Position numbers and translations under genes: made by a program
The notes under the pieces: generated by a model
What the model saw: the letters and a program-made list of their open reading frames with translations, nothing else
The model's database searches: none
Told to the model about the DNA's origin: nothing
Source: Acidobacteriota bacterium
GTDB taxonomy: Bacteria; Acidobacteriota; Vicinamibacteria; Vicinamibacterales; UBA2999
Length of the DNA stretch: 6,863 nucleotides
Assembly: GCA_013813075.1 (NCBI GenBank)
Contig: JACCSI010000696.1
Location: 1-6,863, forward strand
Reading direction: 5' to 3'
Part shown: piece after piece, positions 1 to 6,863 of the stretch
Layout of the letters: every line of letters starts with the position of its first letter
Position numbering within the stretch: position 1 is the first letter of the stretch

Positions 1-45
1 CTCGACTACGTGTTTCGCGTCGTCAGGATCATCGACCACTAGCAC
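1..45 (-). CDS. Possible 5' end of an unidentified gene, cut by the window edge
   Basis: After the UDP-xylose synthase stop, only one of the three minus-strand frames stays open to the window edge. Its first plausible start is GTG at 45-43, ten bases past the stop codon of the upstream gene. The 15 visible codons read MLVVDDPDDAKHVVE, with a second possible GTG start at 39-37. The hydrophobic strand followed by acidic residues is reminiscent of the opening of a response-regulator receiver domain, but 15 residues are far too few to assign a family. No good ribosome binding site is seen, although an AAGGTG lies somewhat far upstream. The short spacing would suit another gene of the same operon. 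The stretch may also be non-coding. Confidence 0.28.
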   Translation of the reverse strand, partial: MLVVDDPDDAKHVVE

Positions 46-55
46 CCAATCGGCG

Positions 56-988
56 TCACACCTTGGTGCGGAAATACTCGATTGTGCTGGTCAGTCCGGC
101 GCGTAAATCGACCTTCGGCTCCCACCCGAGCAGCGTTCGCGCCCGGGTGATGTCCGGCCGGCGGACCTTTGGATCGTCCTCCGGCAGCGGGTGGTACACG
201 ATCTGACTCGTCGAACCGGTCATTTCAATGATGACCCGCGCAATCTCCTCGATCGTCATTTCCGCCGGATTGCCGATATTGACCGGGTCGTTGGTGTCGG
301 ACAGCATCAGGCGAATGATGCCGTCGACGAGGTCGGTGATATAGCAGAAGCTGCGCGTCTGGCGACCGTCCCCGAAGACGGTCACCTTTTCGTTACGCAA
401 AGCCTGCGAGATGAACGCCGGAACCGCTCGACCGTCACGGATCCGCATGCGCGGACCATAGGTATTGAAGATCCGAACGATCTTGGTGTCGAGCCCATGA
501 AAGCGGTGATACGCCACCGTAATCGCTTCCGCAAATCGCTTGGCCTCGTCGTAGACGCCGCGCGGGCCGATCGGATTGACGTTGCCCCAGTAGGTTTCTT
601 TCTGCGGATGTTCGAGCGGATCGCCATAGACCTCGGATGTCGAGGCGATCACGAACCTGGCATTCTTGGCTTTGGCAAGCCCGAGTGCCTTATGCGTGCC
701 CAGCGCACCGACCTTGAGCGTCGGGATCGGCAATTCCAGATAGTCGATGGGGCTCGCGGGACTGGCCCAGTGCAGCACATAGTGCACCGGACCCTCGATG
801 TAGATGTAGTTGGTGACGTCGTGCTTGATAAATTCGAAATCGCGATTACGCAGATGCGCGATGTTCGCCGTGTCCCCGGTCAGCAGATTGTCGATGCCGA
901 TCACCGAGTAGCCGCGATTGAGCAATTCTTCGGCGAGGTGCGAGCCGATAAACCCGGCGGCACCAGTGATGACCACTCGTTCACTCAC
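56..988 (-). CDS. uxs: UDP-glucuronate decarboxylase (UDP-xylose synthase), extended SDR family
   Basis: This 310-residue cytoplasmic enzyme should convert UDP-glucuronate to UDP-xylose with bound NAD+, supplying an activated pentose for the polymer. Seen in the sequence, numbered from the chosen start: the nucleotide-binding motif GAAGFIG at 9-15, a PASP motif near 77-80 as in UDP-xylose synthases, the catalytic TSE at 117-119, and the YDEAK (YxxxK) pair Tyr146/Lys150. The C-terminal [10 protein letters not shown], near 271-280, is typical of UXS proteins and argues against dTDP-glucose dehydratase or a plain 4-epimerase. Length matches bacterial UXS. The frame extends 15 codons further upstream, but GTG at 988 is the better start: it forms a GTGA overlap with the preceding stop, has a GAGG eight bases upstream, and puts the Rossmann strand at the usual distance from the N terminus. 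The next gene upstream is the sugar-phosphate transferase. Family assignment is firm; substrate is inferred from motifs. Confidence 0.87.
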   Translation of the reverse strand: MSERVVITGAAGFIGSHLAEELLNRGYSVIGIDNLLTGDTANIAHLRNRDFEFIKHDVTNYIYIEGPVHYVLHWASPASPIDYLELPIPTLKVGALGTHKALGLAKAKNARFVIASTSEVYGDPLEHPQKETYWGNVNPIGPRGVYDEAKRFAEAITVAYHRFHGLDTKIVRIFNTYGPRMRIRDGRAVPAFISQALRNEKVTVFGDGRQTRSFCYITDLVDGIIRLMLSDTNDPVNIGNPAEMTIEEIARVIIEMTGSTSQIVYHPLPEDDPKVRRPDITRARTLLGWEPKVDLRAGLTSTIEYFRTKV

Positions 989-2424
989 GCGATACGCCTC
1001 GGCGGGAAGACCCCGCGTATTAAAGTCAGCCACATGATTTTGAGATCAAGCGAGACCGACCAGTTTTCGATGTAATACAAATCGTATTCGATTCGCTTTT
1101 CCAGCGAGGTGTTGCCGCGCCACCCATTGACCTGCGCCCACCCGGTAATACCCGCCTTGACCTTGTGGCGCAGCATGTACTGCGGAATGCGGTGCTTGAA
1201 CTGCTCGACAAAAAACGGCCGTTCGGGTCGAGGGCCCACGATCGACATGTCGCCCCTGAGGACGTTCCAGAACTGCGGCCACTCGTCAAGGTCGCGCTTG
1301 CGCAGCCAGTGGCCAATCCGCGTCGCGCGCGGGTCGTCCTGGTCGGCCCACACCGGCCCCTCGTCTTCGGCATCCAACGGCATTGTGCGAAATTTGTAGA
1401 CCACGAACTGTTTGCCGTCGAGTCCCATGCGCTCCTGGTGATAGAAGATCGGTCCGGGCGAGTCGTGTTTGATCAGCCACGCGATCATCAGGCAGGGCAG
1501 CGACATGAGGGACAGCGCCACCGACGAAATCGCGATGTCCAGGGCCCGCTTGACCCCCGCGTTCAGGCCCTGGAGCGGGACGTCGTTGAGGTTGATGACC
1601 GGTACGCCATCGAGATCCTCGAGCCGCGCGCGCAGCGCGATGAACTGGAGCAGGTCGGGCACGACTTTAACGTCGACGCCCTCACGGCTCGTTGACTCCA
1701 CCAGGTCGAGCAGCTTCATGTGCTCTTCCAGCGGCAGCGCTACATAAAGATGATCGATCTTCTCCCGCTGCACGATCTCGGCGGCCTCAGTCAGCCGTCC
1801 CAGGAGAGGCAAGCCACGGTAGCCGAGGTGGTCCCCGCCGGCCCGGTCATCAACGAAGCCGATAATTTGATACCCCAGCTCGCGATGTTCGAGCACCTTG
1901 TCGGCGACCATGCGGCCCAGTTCGCCGGCGCCGGCAATCAGGATGCGCCGCAGGCCCACGCCCGCTGCCCAGCGGCGCTCGAGCGCCTCGCGCACCAACT
2001 TGCGCGACAGATACCCCAGCCCGATGTTGACGATCAGGAAGAGGCCCCAGACGCCACGCGAAACTTCGTACGCGCCAAGGTCGCGCAGAGCGTCGCTGAC
2101 GTAGTACGCCCCGACGTACAACGTGGCGACGACGCCAAACACGACCGCGATGATGCTGCCGACCAGCACGTTGAAGAAGTCGTCGATGCGCGAGCGGCCA
2201 CGCCGCAGGCGATAGAGTCCCTGCAGGTGGAACGCGAACGGCACGATGACCGCCACGAACGGCAGGATGTCCAGATACTGACCGAGGGGTGGCTGCCCCT
2301 TGGGTGCCGGGATGAGACCGGTCTCGAATCGGATGAAATACGCGACGATAAACGCCGCCATGCCGAGCAGGGCGTCGGTCGCCACGTGAAAGGCGACCAG
2401 CAAGCGGTTATGGCGTTTTACCAT
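985..2424 (-). CDS. wcaJ: WcaJ-type undecaprenyl-phosphate glucose-1-phosphate transferase (repeat-unit initiating enzyme)
   Basis: This 479-residue inner-membrane protein should transfer hexose-1-phosphate, probably glucose-1-P from UDP-glucose, to undecaprenyl phosphate, the first step of repeat-unit assembly. It has the full polyprenyl glycosylphosphotransferase architecture: four N-terminal membrane helices (about 8-31, 50-68, 83-107, 123-140), a soluble Rossmann-like domain starting with [11 protein letters not shown] at 160-170, a re-entrant membrane helix near 292-318, and the catalytic domain. The latter shows VVYKFRTM (341-348), the LDEWPQ segment with the Asp380-Glu381 catalytic dyad, and [10 protein letters not shown] (391-400). 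The C-terminal [10 protein letters not shown] and [11 protein letters not shown] segments are typical of the WcaJ group. Length fits full-size WcaJ rather than the short PglC form. The ATG overlaps the stop of the upstream transferase by seven bases (ATGGTAA); no strong ribosome binding site is seen, so coupling is likely. Glucose rather than galactose as the first sugar is an inference from family resemblance. Confidence 0.9.
   Translation of the reverse strand: MVKRHNRLLVAFHVATDALLGMAAFIVAYFIRFETGLIPAPKGQPPLGQYLDILPFVAVIVPFAFHLQGLYRLRRGRSRIDDFFNVLVGSIIAVVFGVVATLYVGAYYVSDALRDLGAYEVSRGVWGLFLIVNIGLGYLSRKLVREALERRWAAGVGLRRILIAGAGELGRMVADKVLEHRELGYQIIGFVDDRAGGDHLGYRGLPLLGRLTEAAEIVQREKIDHLYVALPLEEHMKLLDLVESTSREGVDVKVVPDLLQFIALRARLEDLDGVPVINLNDVPLQGLNAGVKRALDIAISSVALSLMSLPCLMIAWLIKHDSPGPIFYHQERMGLDGKQFVVYKFRTMPLDAEDEGPVWADQDDPRATRIGHWLRKRDLDEWPQFWNVLRGDMSIVGPRPERPFFVEQFKHRIPQYMLRHKVKAGITGWAQVNGWRGNTSLEKRIEYDLYYIENWSVSLDLKIMWLTLIRGVFPPRRIA
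997..1000 (-). promoter_or_regulatory. Ribosome binding site of the UDP-xylose synthase gene
   Basis: GAGG on the minus strand lies eight bases before the GTG at 988. It supports that GTG as the start rather than the earlier GTG at 1033, which would place the whole extra N terminus inside the upstream gene. The site lies within the 3' end of the sugar-phosphate transferase coding sequence, as expected for coupled genes. Confidence 0.55.
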
Positions 2425-3527
2425 CGCTGACCCGCGGGCGCGGCCATCGTCTCGTCAATCGCCTGCTGAATTTCGCGGACGAATCGATCGCGGCTGAATG
2501 TCTCCGCGTGCTTACGAATCTGTCCTGAATCCCACGTTGTTTGTGCCGCCCGCCGCAGGCCGTCCGCCAACGCCTCTTCTCCCGGCTCGACCAGCACGCC
2601 GGTGACGCCGTCGACCACCGTCTCACACGCGCCGCCGCGCCCGAGCGCCACGACCGGTCGCCCACACGCCTGTGCCTCGAGCGGCACAATGCCGAAGTCT
2701 TCCTCACCAGGAAGAATCGTGGCGACGCACGACCGATACAAGTCGCGAATTTCCTCGTTGGTGCACCAGCCGAGAAAGCGGACGTCGTCACCCGCAAGAG
2801 ATGCCAGTTGCGCCCGTTCGGGGCCGTCGCCGACGACCGTGAGTGGTACGTTGGCGCGGCGCGCGGCGGCAATGGCGAGGTCGACGCGCTTGTAAGGCAC
2901 CAGAGCGGAGACCACTAACAGTCCGGACGCCGCCAGTGTGGCGGGCGGGGGGGTATAGAAGGTGGTCTCGACAGGAGGATACACAATGCTCGATCGGCGA
3001 TTATAGTACAGCCCGATCCTCCGCGCAACATATTGAGAGATAGCGAGATAGCGGTGTACTCGCCCCTCCGTGGCGCGGTCCCACCGGGCCATGGCCGCAA
3101 GCACGGGGCGGAGCACGCGGTTCCCGAATTTGCCGACTCGGTCCGGTCCGAAGTACGCATCGAACTGGTCCCAGGCGTATCGCATCGGCGTCAGGCAGTA
3201 GCAGAGATGACGCGTGTGGCCGGGGACCACCACCGATTTGGCCGCGCAGTGACTGGTACTGAGGACGAGGTCGTAGCCATCGAGATCGAACTGCTCGATC
3301 GCGATGGGAAACAACGGCAGGTAGTGCCGGTAGAGCCGTCCAGGCAGCGGTAAATATTGAATCGGCGAGGTGCGCACCTGGCGCCGTTCGATGATCGGGT
3401 CGGTGGCGCCCGGTACCCGCACGAGCGTGAACAGGTCTGCGTCCGGGAACATCTCGCAAAATGCCAGCAACGCGCGCTCCCCGCCGCGCATTCCGGTGAG
3501 CCAGTCGTGAATCAGGGCAATCTTCAC
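2418..3527 (-). CDS. GT4 glycosyltransferase, WbaZ-like (putative mannosyltransferase)
   Basis: This predicted 369-residue GT-B enzyme would add a sugar to the lipid-linked repeat unit on the cytoplasmic side of the membrane. It begins [18 protein letters not shown], the hallmark opening of WbaZ-like GT4 proteins, followed by AIEQFDLDGYDLVLS near 76-90 and CYCLTPMRYAWD at 109-120, both typical of that group. The middle contains LAISQYVARRIGLYY at 161-175. The C-terminal domain has a donor-binding Lys213 in LVPYKR, GDGPER at 233-238, and the EX7E motif Glu276/Glu284 in EEDFGIVPLE. The frame remains open for 79 codons upstream, but that stretch lacks family similarity and lies inside the preceding gene. 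GTG at 3527 gives a GTGA overlap and has GGAGG ten bases upstream. WbaZ itself is an O-antigen mannosyltransferase; mannose here is only a family-based guess. A C7 tract on the coding strand is noted as a finding. Confidence 0.87.
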   Translation of the reverse strand: MKIALIHDWLTGMRGGERALLAFCEMFPDADLFTLVRVPGATDPIIERRQVRTSPIQYLPLPGRLYRHYLPLFPIAIEQFDLDGYDLVLSTSHCAAKSVVVPGHTRHLCYCLTPMRYAWDQFDAYFGPDRVGKFGNRVLRPVLAAMARWDRATEGRVHRYLAISQYVARRIGLYYNRRSSIVYPPVETTFYTPPPATLAASGLLVVSALVPYKRVDLAIAAARRANVPLTVVGDGPERAQLASLAGDDVRFLGWCTNEEIRDLYRSCVATILPGEEDFGIVPLEAQACGRPVVALGRGGACETVVDGVTGVLVEPGEEALADGLRRAAQTTWDSGQIRKHAETFSRDRFVREIQQAIDETMAAPAGQRW

Positions 3528-4636
3528 CGCTCCAGCACCTCCATGTAGATGCGGTGAATGGCGGCCACCGATTCCGTCCACGAAAACTGTCGCGCCCGCG
3601 CCAGCCCGCGCGCCGTCAACTCGGCCCGCAGCGCCTCGTCGGTGACCGCGCGCGTCATCCCATCGGCGATGGAGACGGGATCGTAGGGATCGACGAGCAG
3701 CGCCGCGCCCCCCGCAATCTCCGGCAGTGACGAGACGTTTGACGTCACTACCGGCGTGCCGCATGCCATCGCCTCGAGCGGGGGCAGCCCGAATCCTTCG
3801 TAAAGCGACGGGAACACAAACGCGCGTGCCAGTCGATAGAACGCAGCCAGGGTGTCGTAGGGCTGGAATCCCAGAAAGCGCACGTGCTTGTCGAGCCGGT
3901 GTCGATGCACTGCCTGCCGCAGAGAAGGGTATTTCGAGATCTCATCGCCGATGATGAGCAGTCGCAGATCACCCAGACCCTGGGCGCGCGCACGACCGAA
4001 GGCGTCGATCAGACGCTCGAGGTTCTTGTGTGGCTTGATGTTGCCGACGTAAAGCAGGAACGGGTGATCGAGCTGGTAGCGCTGCCGAGTGAGGTCCATC
4101 CGCTCTTCGTCGGGCGGTCCCAGAAAGCGCTCGTCGATGGCGTTGTAGATGACCGCGACCTTTTCTGCGGGGATATCGAAGAAGCGCAAAATGTCGCGCT
4201 TCGACGCGTCCGAGACGGTCAGGATGCGGTCGGATTTGCGCGCGGCACTCCACATCGACATGCGCGCATAAAGATGCGCTAACGAGCCTGGCAAATACTG
4301 CGGAAACATCAAGTGGATGCAGTCGTGAATGGTTACGACCGCGCGGCATCGCACCGCGGGCGGCAACACGTAGTGCGGCTCGTGCAACAGATGCACGCGT
4401 TCGCGGACCAGGCTGATCGGAATCGAAATCTGCTCGGCAATCGAGTACGGTCGTGCGGTCTCGGGCACCGGACGGAAGTTAACGCCAAGCTCGCTGACCA
4501 GTTCCACATCCGATGGACGGCATAACACGATGTACTCGGTCTCCCGGTCGAGCCGCGCAAGGCCGCTCAGGATGTTGCGTATGTACGTGCCGATGCCGAA
4601 GTCGTGAAGTTTTCGCGCATCGATGGCTATTCGCAT
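3524..4636 (-). CDS. GT4 glycosyltransferase, MtfB-like
   Basis: This 370-residue GT-B fold enzyme is predicted to extend the repeat-unit oligosaccharide at the cytoplasmic face of the membrane. It opens with [20 protein letters not shown], the typical start of the MtfB-like GT4 subgroup. Other landmarks are HEPHYVLP at 85-92, [11 protein letters not shown] at 102-112 (with His105 in the usual acceptor-side position), [11 protein letters not shown] at 139-149, [14 protein letters not shown] at 197-210 with donor-binding Lys204, and the EX7E motif Glu280/Glu288 in EGFGLPPLE. Length is normal. The ATG at 4636 is the natural start because the first strand follows at once. No clear ribosome binding site is seen. 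This is the only complete gene here not overlapped by an upstream stop: 84 bases separate it from the GT2 gene. Its stop overlaps the next gene as GTGA. MtfB is a mannosyltransferase, but donor and linkage cannot be read from the sequence. Confidence 0.88.
   Translation of the reverse strand: MRIAIDARKLHDFGIGTYIRNILSGLARLDRETEYIVLCRPSDVELVSELGVNFRPVPETARPYSIAEQISIPISLVRERVHLLHEPHYVLPPAVRCRAVVTIHDCIHLMFPQYLPGSLAHLYARMSMWSAARKSDRILTVSDASKRDILRFFDIPAEKVAVIYNAIDERFLGPPDEERMDLTRQRYQLDHPFLLYVGNIKPHKNLERLIDAFGRARAQGLGDLRLLIIGDEISKYPSLRQAVHRHRLDKHVRFLGFQPYDTLAAFYRLARAFVFPSLYEGFGLPPLEAMACGTPVVTSNVSSLPEIAGGAALLVDPYDPVSIADGMTRAVTDEALRAELTARGLARARQFSWTESVAAIHRIYMEVLER
3538..3542 (-). promoter_or_regulatory. 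Ribosome binding site of the WbaZ-like gene
   Basis: GGAGG on the minus strand ends ten bases before the GTG at 3527 and lies inside the last codons of the preceding GT4 gene. A second GGAG sits only two bases before the GTG, probably too close to serve. The site fixes GTG 3527 as the start and removes the 79-codon upstream extension. Confidence 0.55.
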
Positions 4637-4720
4637 TGGAGTTTGATCGGCAGAGCAGGGCCGCGATCCGAAGCGATCGACGACTCCGACCGAAGACTGG
4701 AAGCCAGTGTATCCCGCGGC
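4637..4720 (-). other. 84-base intergenic gap, the only clear non-coding stretch
   Basis: This lies between the stop of the GT2 gene and the ATG of the MtfB-like GT4 gene. I looked on the minus strand for a promoter: a GATACA near the upstream end is faintly like a -10 element, but no matching -35 stands at a suitable distance. A short inverted repeat (CGATC, six bases, GATCG) is present but has no T-run, so it is not a convincing terminator. Its function is unknown; it may be no more than a spacer. Confidence 0.4.
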
Positions 4721-5557
4721 TCAGCCAGATGGCCCTCTGCCCGTCAGGCGCAAGTACAGGCGCAGTGCTGGCACCCACAGCGGGTGGTGTTTCTCGTAGT
4801 ACGCCAGCTGGCTGCGGCGGCGGAGCCGTTCGGTGTGCGGGTTGCGCTGGGCCGAGCGGCCTCGTAGGTGCAGGATCTCGGACTGCGGCACGAACAACAC
4901 GCCGCGGCCACGCTTGCGAATCGACAGGCAGAGGTCAACATCTTCGGTGTACATGAAATAGCGTTCGTCGAGTAGTCCAACCGCTTCGAGATCAGCGCGG
5001 CGGATGAGCAAGCACGCCCCACTAACCCATTGACGTGGGCCTGGCTCCCGCGCCCAGCGATCGACGCGACGCACGACCACCCGCACCCTGCGGTTGTAGA
5101 GGTCGCCGACAATTTTCTGCCGGAGCTCGCCGAACGGGCCAATCGACCAACCGAAAGACAGCTCCGGATAGCCGGCCTCGTCGATCAATCGCGGTCCTGC
5201 CACTGCCGCGTCCGGGTGAGTGGCGAGGCCGCGTACCAGCGCGGGAATCGCGCCCGGCGGTACGAGCGTGTCAGGGTTGAGCAGCAGGATGTACTCACTT
5301 TCGGTCGCGCGAATGCCCAGATTATTGGCGCGCGCGAAGCCGAGATTGTCGCCGGCCTCGATCATCCGGACACCCGGCCACTCGCTGGCGACCATCTGCG
5401 CCGTCCCGTCGTGAGATGCATTGTCGACGACCACAACGTCAGTCGGGAAGGGGTCGGTGTGTCCGATCACCGACCGCAGACACGCGGTGAGCTCGTCGCG
5501 CACGTTGTAACTGACGATAACGATCGTCAGCGATTGGTCGTCACGTATCTTCGTCAC
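4721..5557 (-). CDS. GT2 family glycosyltransferase, rhamnosyltransferase-like
   Basis: This 278-residue GT-A fold enzyme is predicted to transfer a sugar from a nucleotide donor to the growing repeat unit at the cytoplasmic face of the membrane. Motifs in order are TIVIVSYN at 11-18, VVVDNASHDGT at 42-52 (Asp45 in the nucleotide-binding position), NLGFARANNLGI at 71-82, LLNPDT at 92-97 (NPD standing for the metal-binding DXD), VSGACLLIRR at 178-187, and YTEDVDLC at 203-210, whose acidic residues should hold the catalytic base. This order is that of the WbbL/RfbF-like GT2 group. The C terminus (about 252-272) is hydrophobic and basic and may touch the membrane. The start is GTG at 5557, giving a GTGA overlap with the previous stop; a GGAAG lies 13 bases upstream, rather far. 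Rhamnose as donor sugar is plausible from family resemblance, but no dTDP-rhamnose genes lie in the window. Confidence 0.87.
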   Translation of the reverse strand: MTKIRDDQSLTIVIVSYNVRDELTACLRSVIGHTDPFPTDVVVVDNASHDGTAQMVASEWPGVRMIEAGDNLGFARANNLGIRATESEYILLLNPDTLVPPGAIPALVRGLATHPDAAVAGPRLIDEAGYPELSFGWSIGPFGELRQKIVGDLYNRRVRVVVRRVDRWAREPGPRQWVSGACLLIRRADLEAVGLLDERYFMYTEDVDLCLSIRKRGRGVLFVPQSEILHLRGRSAQRNPHTERLRRRSQLAYYEKHHPLWVPALRLYLRLTGRGPSG

Positions 5558-6660
5558 GTACCCGCGGCATCTTCCAACGCTCGGAGCGTCTGCGCCGCCG
5601 TACGCGTCCAGTCGTAGCGTTCCAGAACGGCCTCGGCCTTGGCAAGGACGGCCCAGCGCGCCGGTGCATCGGTCAACATTTCCACCAGTGCGTGAGCCAG
5701 CGGGACCGGGTCCGAGAGATCCGCATCGACGAACCGGGCAGCATCGCCATAGATTTCACGCGCAATCGGCGTGTCGAGTACGACAGAAGGCACACCTGCG
5801 GCGAGCGCTTCGAGCGGCGTCAGGCCAAAACCCTCGTACTCGGACAGAAACGCAAACACGGACGCGCGGCCGTACAAGTCGCGTAACGTGGCGTCATCGA
5901 CATACGAGCGTACGGTGACTCGGGCGGCAATGTCACGCGGGCAGTCCCGCAACAAAACAGCGGGGTCGGCCAGAGGATAAGTGCGATTCTCGCCCACGAC
6001 TTCGAGACGGCTGTGAGGGACCCGCCCCGCGACCGACTCGACGAAGGCCGCAATCAGCTTGTCGACATGACGACGCCGGAAGATCGACCCCACAAAGAGG
6101 ACGATCGGCTCGCGCGGTCGTGGCAGGCCCTCGTCCGCCATCAGGCGCCACGACGGCGCTATCCCCAGGGGGATCACCCGGATCTTGCTCACGGGGATAC
6201 CCAAGTGCCTGACGATTTCATCGCGCGAAAAATTCGAATCCGTCAACACCGTACGGGCCCGCCGCGCGGACCATGCGGTCACGATGCGGCGGCGTGCACC
6301 TTCGCGACGCGAAAACCATTCGGGATGCGCCGAGAACGAGACGTCGTGGACGGTCAGCGCAATCGGACAGGGCGCGGTCAGCGGGGCGGAGTAGCCGGGC
6401 GCGAAGAGCAAAGCCGGGCGATCGGGTGCGAGCGCACGTGGCAGCGTCCACTGCTCCCATCGCGTGCCACCGACGCCGGGGAGGATGGTGACGCTGTCGT
6501 GAAATGCCGCAGGTACGACGATGCGTTCGTGCGCGAAGCATCGCCACTGATGTCGACGGGCGTCAGGCGACGTCGACCATTGTTCCAGAAGCGCGCCGAG
6601 ATATCGTCCGACGCCAGTCTGGCGGCCGGAGAGTTCGCGCGCGTCTACCGCGATGTTCAT
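5554..6660 (-). CDS. GT4 glycosyltransferase, MtfB-like, with variant donor-binding motif
   Basis: This 368-residue GT-B enzyme is predicted to add one sugar to the lipid-linked repeat unit. It opens MNIAVDARELSGRQTGVGRY, like the other MtfB-like GT4 encoded at 3524-4636. It shows FAPGYSAPL at 86-94, LTVHDVSFSAHPEWF at 102-116 (His105), LTDSNFSRDEI at 139-149, VGSIFRRRHVDKLI at 190-203, and the EX7E motif Glu276/Glu284 in EGFGLTPLE. In the VGSIFRRRH segment the lysine usual for GT4 donor binding is replaced by Arg197. ATG at 6660 was chosen over an in-frame upstream start at 6732: it gives the family's exact N terminus and an ATGA overlap with the preceding stop, while the 24 extra codons would lie within the preceding gene. 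No strong ribosome binding site precedes it, so translation is probably coupled. The donor sugar cannot be predicted. Confidence 0.87.
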   Translation of the reverse strand: MNIAVDARELSGRQTGVGRYLGALLEQWSTSPDARRHQWRCFAHERIVVPAAFHDSVTILPGVGGTRWEQWTLPRALAPDRPALLFAPGYSAPLTAPCPIALTVHDVSFSAHPEWFSRREGARRRIVTAWSARRARTVLTDSNFSRDEIVRHLGIPVSKIRVIPLGIAPSWRLMADEGLPRPREPIVLFVGSIFRRRHVDKLIAAFVESVAGRVPHSRLEVVGENRTYPLADPAVLLRDCPRDIAARVTVRSYVDDATLRDLYGRASVFAFLSEYEGFGLTPLEALAAGVPSVVLDTPIAREIYGDAARFVDADLSDPVPLAHALVEMLTDAPARWAVLAKAEAVLERYDWTRTAAQTLRALEDAAGT

Positions 6661-6863
6661 TTGCGCCGCCGCGCCCGGGCCGCGATGGCGGAGCGATAGG
6701 CGTCGCGCGCCGTACGTGCAGCGACCTCCCACGAGAAGCGTCGAGCCTCGATGATGCCACGCGCCGTGGCGGCGGCTGCCGCAGCCGGACTCAGCAACTG
6801 CTCCATCGCGGCCGCCATCGCAGCGACGTCGTCGGGGTCGATGGGGGATGCGGCGCCACCCAC
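6657..6863 (-). CDS. C-terminal part of a GT4 glycosyltransferase, cut by the window edge
   Basis: The frame enters from the window edge without a start; the last 68 residues and the stop are visible. They match the end of a GT4 transferase: GGAASPIDPDDVAAMAAAM, then ARGIIEARRFSWEVAARTARDAYR. The same order, GGAA(L)LVDPYDP, a helix, [12 protein letters not shown] and a final helix, ends the GT4 protein encoded at 3524-4636. The EX7E motif would lie just beyond the window. An alanine-rich stretch (PAAAAAATARG) is the only unusual feature. The residue at the window edge is an internal valine, not a start. The stop overlaps the next gene as ATGA. Membership of the GT4 group is inferred from the tail alone and is therefore less certain than for the complete genes. 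Confidence 0.72.
   Translation of the reverse strand: MGGAASPIDPDDVAAMAAAMEQLLSPAAAAAATARGIIEARRFSWEVAARTARDAYRSAIAARARRRK

Noticed and set aside
191..1075. 294-codon open frame on the plus strand opposite the UDP-xylose synthase
   Set aside because: The minus-strand frame encodes a clear UXS protein with all motifs. The plus-strand translation has no recognisable domain and is rich in Arg, Asp and His, as expected for the antisense of a GC-rich gene.
1720..2430. 236-codon plus-strand open frame opposite the WcaJ-type gene
   Set aside because: It is a shadow of the N-terminal half of the membrane enzyme. Its product is Gln-, Asp- and Arg-rich without motifs.
3528..3764. 79-codon N-terminal extension of the WbaZ-like protein
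   Set aside because: It lies wholly within the preceding GT4 gene, is Arg/Gly-rich with no family similarity, and the GTG at 3527 has a GTGA overlap and a GGAGG.
4660..4690. Short inverted repeat in the gap as a terminator
   Set aside because: The stem is only five base pairs and no T-run follows in either direction.
6013..6699. 228-codon plus-strand open frame opposite the MtfB-like GT4 gene
   Set aside because: Antisense to a well-supported glycosyltransferase; its translation is Arg-rich and motif-free.
6661..6732. 24-codon N-terminal extension of the GT4 protein encoded at 5554-6660
   Set aside because: It overlaps the tail of the preceding GT4 gene and would displace the canonical MNIAVDAR opening.
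6760..6800. GCC/GCG-rich stretch as a simple-sequence repeat
   Set aside because: It is irregular and explained by alanine codons in the GT4 C-terminal helix in a GC-rich genome.

Overview
The window is GC-rich bacterial DNA with every supported gene on the minus strand, so transcription runs from base 6863 towards base 1. It is an internal piece of a surface-polysaccharide cluster (exopolysaccharide, capsule or O-antigen). No flippase, polymerase, chain-length regulator or ABC exporter lies inside the window, so the export route cannot be told. The organism is probably a Gram-negative, GC-rich soil or environmental bacterium. The style of the glycosyltransferases would fit Acidobacteriota or a similar phylum, but that is a weak impression without a marker gene.

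Layout in transcription order: (1) 6863-6657, the C-terminal end of a GT4 glycosyltransferase cut by the window edge. (2) 6660-5554, a complete GT4 glycosyltransferase of the MtfB-like type. (3) 5557-4721, a GT2 glycosyltransferase resembling rhamnosyltransferases. (4) An 83-base gap (4720-4637 counted inclusively is 84 bases), the only real non-coding stretch. (5) 4636-3524, a second complete MtfB-like GT4. (6) 3527-2418, a WbaZ-like GT4. (7) 2424-985, a WcaJ-type polyprenyl-phosphate hexose-1-phosphate transferase that starts the repeat unit. (8) 988-56, a UDP-glucuronate decarboxylase (UDP-xylose synthase). (9) 45-1, the possible first codons of a further gene.

Together the genes make a coherent pathway. 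The WcaJ-type enzyme puts the first sugar phosphate, probably glucose-1-P, on undecaprenyl phosphate at the inner membrane. The GT4 and GT2 enzymes then add sugars on the cytoplasmic face, and the decarboxylase supplies UDP-xylose, which suggests a pentose in the polymer. Five of the gene junctions overlap: four are 4-base ATGA or GTGA overlaps and one is a 7-base overlap, so translation of the genes is probably coupled. Three of the starts are GTG codons set by these overlaps, and two of those lie well inside the longest open frames.

I found no RNA gene, mobile element, CRISPR array or clear promoter or terminator. The window looks like an ordinary polysaccharide locus; I see no evidence for an undescribed system. 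The points of mild interest are the GT4 multiplication, a C7 tract inside one transferase gene, a Lys-to-Arg change in the donor-binding motif of another, and the pairing of a WcaJ-type initiator with UDP-xylose synthesis.
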